From NCBI GenBank assembly GCA_903929895.1, contig CAIYWM010000411.1:1-8740 (forward strand): a stretch of DNA of 8,740 nucleotides. The letters are read 5' to 3'. The position numbers were made by a program, and so were the translations under genes. Numbering within the stretch: the stretch's first letter is position 1; every line of letters starts with the position of its first letter. This stretch comes from an uncultured Alphaproteobacteria bacterium (lineage in GTDB: Bacteria > Pseudomonadota > Alphaproteobacteria > Reyranellales > Reyranellaceae). Shown one piece after another: positions 1 to 5,111 of this stretch. The notes beneath the pieces were generated by a model. That model did not search any database. It was given only the letters and a program-made list of their open reading frames with translations, and was not told the DNA's origin.

Positions 1-1
1 C

Positions 2-283
2 CAGCTGGGCTTCGTGCTGTCGGTCGGCGCCTTCATCGGCGCCCAGCCGGCTCTCATGGTTGAGTCGGTGCCGGCCGGGATCCGCTGCACGGCCATTGCG
101 CTAGGGTACAACGTGACCCTCGGCGTGCTGGGCGGCTTCAGCCCGCTGGTAGCCACCTGGCTCGTCGACCGCACGGCGAACGACTACAGCCCGGCCTTCA
201 TGATCATGGCGGCCGCCGCGATCTCCTTCGCGGCGATCCTGAAGTTCGAGGAAACCTACAGGGTGAAGCTTCAGACAGCCTGA
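2..283 (+). CDS. MFS transporter, metabolite:H+ symporter type (3' end only)
   Basis: C-terminal 93 residues of a Major Facilitator Superfamily permease; the 5' part lies outside the window and the frame is open from base 2 to the TGA at 281-283. The visible part fits the last transmembrane segments: FVLSVGAFIGAQPALMVESV, a glycine-rich helix around LGVLGGFSPLVATWLV, and a final helix AFMIMAAAAISFAAILKF followed by a short charged tail (EETYRVKL). The pattern of a conserved arginine after the loop (VPAGIRCTAIALGYN) and GGFSPL then TWL is what I know from the metabolite:H+ symporter group (ProP/KgtP/ShiA-like), which move organic acids or osmolytes with protons across the inner membrane. Substrate unknown. 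It converges on the binding-protein gene with only 9 bp between the two stop codons, so it may or may not belong to the same module. Confidence 0.8.
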   Translation, partial: QLGFVLSVGAFIGAQPALMVESVPAGIRCTAIALGYNVTLGVLGGFSPLVATWLVDRTANDYSPAFMIMAAAAISFAAILKFEETYRVKLQTA

Positions 284-304
284 TGGCGCGTCTTACTGCA
301 GCTT
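266..304. repeat. imperfect inverted repeat spanning a convergent gene junction
   Basis: AAGCTTCAG (266-274) pairs with CTGCAGCTT (296-304): eight of nine positions pair and one T/C mismatches, around a 21-nt loop holding both stop codons. It lies exactly where the MFS gene and the minus-strand operon converge, so a hairpin slowing transcription from both sides is possible. There is no T-run after either arm, so it is not a standard intrinsic terminator. Chance occurrence is quite possible. Confidence 0.25.
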
Positions 305-1270
305 GATGCCCGCCTCGGCGATCAGCTTGCCGAGCAGTTCGCGCTGGCCGGCGATCCAGGTCCTGAACTGGGCCGGCGTGTTGGCGACCAGATCGGCGCC
401 GGTCGGATCGAGCCGTTCCTTCACCTTCGGGTCCTTGATGGCCTCGGCCACCACGGCTTGCATGCGGTCGACCAGGGCGGGCGGCGTACCGGTGGCGGCG
501 AACAGGCCGTTCCAGTCGTTCAGGTCGAAGCCCGGATAGCCGCTCTCGGCGAGGGTGGGCACATCCGGGAAGGCCACGGACCGCTTGACGCTGGTGACCG
601 CCAGCACGCGCGCGCGGCCGGCGGCGACGGGCGGGCGGATCGAATTCGTGGTGATGATCACCGAATCGACGGCGCCCGCGCCGATGTCGCGTGCGGCGTC
701 GGCGCCGCCGCGATAGGGCACGTGGATCAGCTTGATGCCGGCACGGCGCTGCAGTTCCTCCCCGGCCATGTGGGCCATGCCGGCCGCGGGTGGGGTGCCG
801 TAGCTGATCGTACCGGGCTTGGCCTTTGCCGCTTCGATGTATTCCGGGATGGTCTTCGACGGGAAGTCCTGCTTCACGGCGACGACCTGGGGGAAGCTCG
901 CGAGCTGGGTGACCGGCAACCAGGTCTGCGCATAGTCGAACGGCAGGTCCTTCATCAGCAAGGTGTTGGTGATCTGGTTGGCGGCATCGACCAGGAACGT
1001 CTGGCCGTCGCGCGGCGCCTGCAGCACGGCATTGGCGGCGACAACGGCATTGCCGCCGGTCCGGTTGTCGATGATCACCTGCTGGCCGATGATCTCGGCC
1101 ACGCGCACGCCGATGTTGCGTGCCACTGTGTCGGCGGCACCGCCGGCCGCGAAGGCAACGACCCAGCGGACCGGACCCTTGGGCCAGTCGCCTTGGGCGA
1201 AGCCCTCGCGGGCGATGAAGGGAGCGGCAAGAGCCGCTCCCAGGAGGGTCCTACGGGCAATCCGGCTCAT
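293..1270 (-). CDS. Bug/TctC-family periplasmic solute-binding protein
   Basis: 325-residue extracytoplasmic binding protein of the tripartite tricarboxylate transporter (TctC, 'Bug') family; such proteins capture carboxylates and similar small acids in the periplasm. Residues 1-26 form a signal peptide with a twin arginine (R6-R7, ARRTLLGAALAAP) and probable cleavage after the GFA near residue 24, so Tat export is plausible. Family hallmarks: the AFAAGGAADTVARNI segment (39-53) with the ligand-contacting glycines and Asp47; SYGTPPAAGMAHMAGEE (156-172); HVPYRGGADAARDI (183-196); and FPDVPTLAESGYPGF (234-248). Length is normal. The ATG overlaps the preceding gene's TGA (ATGA, 1267-1270), with GGAG six bases upstream, so it is the last gene of the operon and translationally coupled. 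No TctA or TctB membrane partner is in the window, which is common for Bug proteins. Ligand unknown. Confidence 0.93.
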   Translation of the reverse strand: MSRIARRTLLGAALAAPFIAREGFAQGDWPKGPVRWVVAFAAGGAADTVARNIGVRVAEIIGQQVIIDNRTGGNAVVAANAVLQAPRDGQTFLVDAANQITNTLLMKDLPFDYAQTWLPVTQLASFPQVVAVKQDFPSKTIPEYIEAAKAKPGTISYGTPPAAGMAHMAGEELQRRAGIKLIHVPYRGGADAARDIGAGAVDSVIITTNSIRPPVAAGRARVLAVTSVKRSVAFPDVPTLAESGYPGFDLNDWNGLFAATGTPPALVDRMQAVVAEAIKDPKVKERLDPTGADLVANTPAQFRTWIAGQRELLGKLIAEAGIKLQ

Positions 1271-2235
1271 TTCGGCTCCAGCAATTCAGGAACGACCCAG
1301 AGCGCGGGCTCACCGCGGGCTACCCGCTGGACGTTGTCGAAGCCGTTGCGCAGGCGGGTGATGTTGCTCTCGAACGTGGGGCCGGCGAGATGCGCGGTCA
1401 GGACGACGTTGTCGAGCTTCAGGAGAGGATTGTCCGGCGGTGTCGGCTCCTCGTCGAACACGTCGAGGCCGGCGCCGAACAGGTTGCCGGCCGAAAGCGC
1501 CGCGATCATCGCCTTCTCGTCGATCACGGGCCCGCGCGACGTGTTCACGATGATCGCCGACTTCTTCATGGCGGCCAGTTCGTCCTTGCCGATCATGTGG
1601 CGGGTCGAACCGTTCAGCGGCACGTGCAGGGAAACGATGTCCGAATGCTTCAGGATCTCGGGCAACAGGCGGAAGCGGACACCGAGCGCGTCTTCTTCCT
1701 CTTCCTTGAGGCGGGCGATGTCGTAGTAGTGGACGGTCATGCCGAAGGCGAGGGCCAGCTTGGCGACCTTCTTGCCGATCGTGCCGAGACCGATGATGCC
1801 CAGCACGCGGTTGCGCACCTCATGGACGGTCGGCGGCGAATTGCCATGCCAGCGGCCGGCCGTGACGTTGGAGTGCTGGGTGATCAGCCGGCGCGAGACC
1901 GCCAGCATCAGCAGCATCGCATGCTCGGAGACGGCGACCGAGTTGGCGCCGCCATTGGCGCACAGCGGCACGCCGCTCTTCCTCGCGGCCTCCAGATCGG
2001 CGCGGTCGTATCCCGCGCTCAGCATCTGGATGAGCTTGAGGTTCGGCGCATCCTTGAAGAGCTGCGGGGTGACGTACTGCTGGATGAAGCCCACGAAGTA
2101 GTGGGTCCCGGGCAGGGCGGCCTTCTGCTCCGGCGAATTGTGCAGGGCCTTGACGATCTCGTAGCCCTTGGGGGCGAGGTCGTCGACCATGGACAGGGTG
2201 TCCTTGGGCCCGACGACGAGTACGCGTTCAACCAT
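1267..2235 (-). CDS. D-isomer-specific 2-hydroxyacid dehydrogenase
   Basis: NAD(P)-dependent oxidoreductase interconverting 2-oxo acids and D-2-hydroxy acids (family of phosphoglycerate dehydrogenase and glyoxylate/hydroxypyruvate reductase), cytoplasmic. Numbering from the chosen start (322 aa): nucleotide-binding GLGTIG at 149-154; an acidic residue at the end of beta-2 (Asp172, HYYD), which favours NAD(H) over NADP(H); and the catalytic triad Arg234 (NTSRG), Glu263 (DVFDEEP) and His282 (LTAHLAG). The Arg-Glu spacing of 29 matches the family. The usual TPHxGG around the histidine reads TAHLAG. Start: an ATG two codons earlier (2241) sits one base from the GGAG core. The ATG at 2235 has correct spacing and gives the same 11-nt stop-to-start gap as the gene before it. 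The exact substrate cannot be told; glyoxylate is attractive given the upstream PAL-like gene. Confidence 0.93.
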   Translation of the reverse strand: MVERVLVVGPKDTLSMVDDLAPKGYEIVKALHNSPEQKAALPGTHYFVGFIQQYVTPQLFKDAPNLKLIQMLSAGYDRADLEAARKSGVPLCANGGANSVAVSEHAMLLMLAVSRRLITQHSNVTAGRWHGNSPPTVHEVRNRVLGIIGLGTIGKKVAKLALAFGMTVHYYDIARLKEEEEDALGVRFRLLPEILKHSDIVSLHVPLNGSTRHMIGKDELAAMKKSAIIVNTSRGPVIDEKAMIAALSAGNLFGAGLDVFDEEPTPPDNPLLKLDNVVLTAHLAGPTFESNITRLRNGFDNVQRVARGEPALWVVPELLEPK

Positions 2236-2246
2236 AACCATTCTCC

Positions 2247-3212
2247 TCAGACGACTTTCTCGAGTTTCTGCAACGAGCGCAGGTATTTCGGCACGGGGGT
2301 GCCGGGGAAGGTGCTCGGCCAGTTTGTGTAGCTCACCTCGCCGACATAGATGTCGCCGCGCGAATCGACCGCCAGCCCGTGCGGAGACAGGAAACGTCCG
2401 GTCTCATGGCCGGGGCCGTCCTGTCCGCCGAGACGGGCCAGGGTCTTGCCCTTGCTGTCGACGATCGACAGGCGCGGGCCGAGATTGGTGTGCTTGCTGT
2501 TCACCGGCATGCCGGGGCCCAGCTCGCCGATGATGAAGGTCGGGTTCTTCGCCCCACCGCAGCAGTAGAGAGCGCAAGGCCGGTGCATGTTGTTCCACTG
2601 CGCCTCGTATTTGCCGTTGCCGTCGAACACCTGCACGCGATGGTTTTCGCGGTCGGCGACATAGACCCAGCCGTCTTCGTCGGCGGCGATATTGTGCGGG
2701 ATGTTGAATTCACCGGGATCGGTCCCGGTCGTGCCCCAGCACATCAGGTGCTTGCCGTCGGGCGAGTACTTGTGAACGCGGCTGTTGCCGTAGCCGTCCG
2801 AGACGTAGATCTCGCCCTTGGGCGAGAGGGCGGTGTGGGTACAGCGATTGAAGGGCTTGCCACTCAGAAAGGGGGCGGGCTGGTCAGGTACGCCGATGGT
2901 CATCAGCACCTTGCCGTCGGTGCTGACCTTGCGGACCGTATGGTCACCGTCGTCGGTACAAAACAGATTATCGTCGCTGTCGATATGGATGCCGTGGGCC
3001 CGGTTGAACAGGCCTTCGCCCCACGAGCGCAGGAAGTTGCCGTCCCTGTCGAACACCATCATCGGGTGTTCGCCGCGGTTGAAGACATAGACGCGATCCT
3101 TGCTGTCGCACGCCACGGCGGCGACGTCGCGGAACTCCCAGCCGTCAGGCAGCTTTGCCCAGTTTTCGACGACGCGGTAGCGGTGCTCGCCGCTGCCCAG
3201 CACGACCGACAT
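2247..3212 (-). CDS. NHL-repeat beta-propeller with PAL active-site residues
   Basis: 321-residue protein built of NHL repeats (blades near 30-58, 73-105, 126-155, 170-203 and 274-291), predicted to fold as a six-bladed propeller. It resembles peptidyl-alpha-hydroxyglycine alpha-amidating lyase (PAL), which splits an N-acyl-alpha-hydroxyglycine into a primary amide and glyoxylate. The known PAL residues all have counterparts: zinc ligands His73 (AHGIHID), His173 (IPHNIA) and His278 (SPHGLAVD); Arg46 (FNRGEH), Tyr141 (DGYGNSRV) and Arg188 (ADRENHRV). The cysteine next to the PAL tyrosine is Gly142, so that disulfide is absent. There is no signal peptide, so it is probably cytoplasmic. A Cys cluster (C213, C217, C218) is unexplained. 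The start is at 3212, with GAGGAG seven bases upstream; extension to 3296 would only read back into the preceding gene. It could instead be a non-enzymatic NHL protein or a lactonase-like hydrolase. Confidence 0.85.
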   Translation of the reverse strand: MSVVLGSGEHRYRVVENWAKLPDGWEFRDVAAVACDSKDRVYVFNRGEHPMMVFDRDGNFLRSWGEGLFNRAHGIHIDSDDNLFCTDDGDHTVRKVSTDGKVLMTIGVPDQPAPFLSGKPFNRCTHTALSPKGEIYVSDGYGNSRVHKYSPDGKHLMCWGTTGTDPGEFNIPHNIAADEDGWVYVADRENHRVQVFDGNGKYEAQWNNMHRPCALYCCGGAKNPTFIIGELGPGMPVNSKHTNLGPRLSIVDSKGKTLARLGGQDGPGHETGRFLSPHGLAVDSRGDIYVGEVSYTNWPSTFPGTPVPKYLRSLQKLEKVV

Positions 3213-3223
3213 GCGATTGCTCC

Positions 3224-4927
3224 TCAGTGTCCGGCGAGGACGGTGTCCGAAATCTTCTCGGCCGTCATCAGGGTGGGGAAATTGGTGTTGGCGCATGGCA
3301 CCACCGGGAAGATCGAGGCATCGACCACGCGCAGCCCCTGCACGCCGCGCACGCGTCCCTGAGTGTCGACCACGGCCATCGGATCGTCGTCGCGGCCCAT
3401 GCGGCAGGTACAGGAGGCATGCCAGACTCCGATCGCCGCCTTACGCACGAAGGCCTCGAGCGCGTCGTCGTCGTTCAGCACCTGGTCGAAGGTGAAGCCC
3501 TCGATCACATAGTTGTCGATCATGTAGCGTCTGAGCGCCGCCGGCCCATCCAGCATCGTGGCGACCAGACGGGTCAGCCACTTGTTCTTGGCGTTGACCA
3601 CGCCGATCTGGCGCACGCGGTCGCTGTAGGAGGCCGGGAAGGGCACATCGGTCACCTGGCGCAGCGCATCGGTCATCTGCACCGAGGCCATCAGCTTGAA
3701 TCCGCTCATCAACCGGTCGAGGTCGCGCTTGTCGGACAGGAGATTGAACTCGACGAGGGGCTCGCTGCGCCAGTCCCGCGAGGTGAGTTTGACCTGCCCT
3801 GTCTCGGAATAGGTCTTGTTGATGAAGGTGAGCAGCGAGGCGATCTGCTCGCCCACCGCATGCCACGCCGACTTGCTCGCCACGGCCACGAACATGTCAC
3901 CCTTGGGCACACCGGGCAGGTTGGACGAGTAGCGCAGGCCGACATGGATGTGCCGCCGCGTATGTTCGCGCAGGCGGGCGCCGCGCTTGATGAAAGATGA
4001 CAGCGCGATCGAGGGATGGTCCATCAGCCGCTGACCGACGCCGGGCAGGGCGGACACGACGGGAATGCCAAGGTCGGCGAGTTGCCCGACCGGACCGATG
4101 CCGGCCCGCATCAGGTGCGCCGGCGAATGGATGGCGCCACTCGACAGGATCACCTCGCGGGCACGGAACTCCTGCTCCTTGCCGCCGACCCGGGCGGTGA
4201 CGCCGACGCAGCGCGTGCCCTCGAACAGCAACGACATGACCTGCGTGTCGGTCGAGATCGTCAGGTTGGCGCGCTTGCGGGTCTCGGCATCGAGATAGCC
4301 CATCGCGGCCGAGACACGCCGCTCCTCGGCATTGGAATGAGTGACCGGGAAATAGCCGTCGACGAACTCGCCGTTCTGGTCGGGCAGGTACTTGAAGCCC
4401 TTCTCCTCGAAGGCGCGGCCGACCGCCTGGGCGTGGCCCGCCCATTTGTCGCGCGGGATGCGGCGCACGGGGATGCGACCGTCCTTGCCGTGCAGCGGTC
4501 CGTCGAAATCGAGGTCGCGTTCGACTTTCTTGAAGTAGGGCAGCACGTCGTTCCAGCCCCAGCCCGCAGCGCCGCGACTTTCCCATTCGGCGTAGTCGGT
4601 CGGCGCCCCACGGTTCGCCATCTGTCCGTTGATCGATGAGCCGCCGCCCAGCACGCGCGCCTGCTCGTACTTGCGCAGCGGCGGACGGTTTTCCTGCGGG
4701 TTGTTGTGGCTGACGACCTGGGTATGGACCTTGAGGTCGGTCCAGTGGAAACGCGGATCGAAGTAGGCCGTACCGGAATAACTGTCGGCGATTTCCTTGG
4801 GCTCCCGGCCGGGCGGCGTGTCCGGACCGGCTTCGCACAACAGCACCTTGTTGGCGCTGCGGGCGGACAGCCGATTGGCCATGACCGAGCCTGCCGACCC
4901 GCCGCCGACGATAATGTAGTCGTACAC
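3224..4927 (-). CDS. GMC-family FAD-dependent alcohol/choline dehydrogenase
   Basis: 567-residue glucose-methanol-choline oxidoreductase, a flavoprotein that oxidises an alcohol to an aldehyde or further. FAD-binding Rossmann motif VGGGSAGSVMANRL at 7-20 and the acidic CEAG at 31-34; GMC signature 1 around RVLGGGSSINGQMANRG (91-107); signature 2 around SSGAIHSPAHLMRAG (262-276); C-terminal catalytic region with His503 (VWHASCTCRMG) and Asn547 (VPCANTNFP). The 44-residue His-Asn spacing matches choline oxidase. Length is typical, and no signal peptide is seen. The start is GTG: an in-frame TAA lies at 4943-4945 with no ATG, GTG or TTG between, and GGGGA lies eight bases upstream. First gene of the minus-strand operon, so its promoter should lie in 4928-5045. 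Choline and simple alcohols are generic annotations for this family; the real substrate is unknown. Confidence 0.95.
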   Translation of the reverse strand: MYDYIIVGGGSAGSVMANRLSARSANKVLLCEAGPDTPPGREPKEIADSYSGTAYFDPRFHWTDLKVHTQVVSHNNPQENRPPLRKYEQARVLGGGSSINGQMANRGAPTDYAEWESRGAAGWGWNDVLPYFKKVERDLDFDGPLHGKDGRIPVRRIPRDKWAGHAQAVGRAFEEKGFKYLPDQNGEFVDGYFPVTHSNAEERRVSAAMGYLDAETRKRANLTISTDTQVMSLLFEGTRCVGVTARVGGKEQEFRAREVILSSGAIHSPAHLMRAGIGPVGQLADLGIPVVSALPGVGQRLMDHPSIALSSFIKRGARLREHTRRHIHVGLRYSSNLPGVPKGDMFVAVASKSAWHAVGEQIASLLTFINKTYSETGQVKLTSRDWRSEPLVEFNLLSDKRDLDRLMSGFKLMASVQMTDALRQVTDVPFPASYSDRVRQIGVVNAKNKWLTRLVATMLDGPAALRRYMIDNYVIEGFTFDQVLNDDDALEAFVRKAAIGVWHASCTCRMGRDDDPMAVVDTQGRVRGVQGLRVVDASIFPVVPCANTNFPTLMTAEKISDTVLAGH

Positions 4928-4985
4928 TTGGCGTTTCCCCGTTTATTGCGGCCACGCTAGCACGGTTAGGGCCGGTTGAGTCCGT

Positions 4986-5002
4986 CCGCTTGCCGGAAGC
5001 GG
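4986..5002. promoter_or_regulatory. perfect dyad, candidate operator or hairpin
   Basis: CCGCTT (4986-4991) and AAGCGG (4997-5002) are exact inverted copies around GCCGG. It sits 59 bp upstream of the GMC start codon and 44 bp upstream of the leader ATG, a sensible place for an operator controlling both directions. A 6-bp dyad in GC-rich DNA can arise by chance, and no regulator can be assigned. Confidence 0.3.
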
Positions 5003-5031
5003 CGAAGACTGCAATCGTCGGCAAAAGCAGC

Positions 5032-5040
5032 AAGGGAGGT
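5032..5040 (+). promoter_or_regulatory. strong Shine-Dalgarno of the leader ORF
   Basis: AAGGGAGGT differs from the ideal AAGGAGGT only by one extra G. Its GGAGG core (5035-5039) is six bases from an ATG at 5046. It is the strongest ribosome-binding site in the window, yet it is 71 bases from the amidohydrolase ATG and therefore serves the small ORF instead. Confidence 0.7.
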
Positions 5041-5045
5041 TTCGT

Positions 5046-5111
5046 ATGCCGGACGTTGCAGCCGCAATTGTCGCCTTCGTCGAAATCGTTCGGCACAGGG
5101 ACGGTTCCTGA
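5046..5111 (+). CDS. 21-residue leader peptide, coupled to the amidohydrolase
   Basis: Short ORF starting MPDVAAAIVAFVEIV and ending RHRDGS, 21 codons plus TGA. Evidence that it is translated: the near-ideal ribosome-binding site at 5032-5040, and a stop codon (TGA, 5109-5111) that shares its A with the ATG of the amidohydrolase (TGATG junction). The downstream gene has only a weak AGGGA of its own, so ribosomes terminating on the leader would plausibly restart on it. The first 15 residues are hydrophobic and could form a short helix. I recognise no family. There is no run of one amino acid, so a classical attenuation leader is not indicated. Alternatives: a purely structural coupling device, or a relic of a longer gene. 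It reads a different frame from the amidohydrolase. Confidence 0.55.
   Translation: MPDVAAAIVAFVEIVRHRDGS

Larger units (their letters stand above)
4928..5045. promoter_or_regulatory. divergent intergenic control region
   Basis: Region between the minus-strand GMC gene and the plus-strand leader ORF; it must carry promoters for both units. I find no convincing sigma70 -35/-10 pair on either strand, as is usual in GC-rich proteobacteria. It contains a perfect dyad (4986-5002). It also contains GCAATCGTCG at 5011-5020, repeated with one change as GCAATTGTCG at 5064-5073 inside the leader ORF. A divergent layout over a dyad is typical for control by a local regulator, but no regulator gene is in the window. 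Confidence 0.5.

Noticed and set aside
458..1726. Long open frame on the plus strand (422 codons) antisense to the Bug and dehydrogenase genes
   Set aside because: It spans two well-recognised minus-strand genes, and its protein is rich in G, R, H, A and D with no family resemblance. This is the usual shadow frame in GC-rich DNA.
3213..3296. N-terminal extension of the NHL protein by 28 residues
   Set aside because: It would overlap the GMC coding end and lacks a ribosome-binding site, while the ATG at 3212 has GAGGAG at ideal spacing.
3155..4000. Plus-strand open frames antisense to the NHL and GMC genes (also 2379-3362 and 1390-2331)
   Set aside because: All lie fully opposite conserved genes; their His/Val/Asp-rich composition reflects codon structure on the other strand.
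4976..5110. N-terminal extension of the amidohydrolase by 45 residues
   Set aside because: The extension is Arg/Ser-rich, non-homologous and has no ribosome-binding site. The family begins at MAHDLIIRGG, and the leader ORF occupies this stretch in another frame.
5046..5111. A frameshift explanation for the leader ORF (broken N-terminus of the amidohydrolase)
   Set aside because: The amidohydrolase is complete from its usual N-terminal MAHDLIIRGG, so no missing domain needs to be restored; fusing the leader would add non-family residues.
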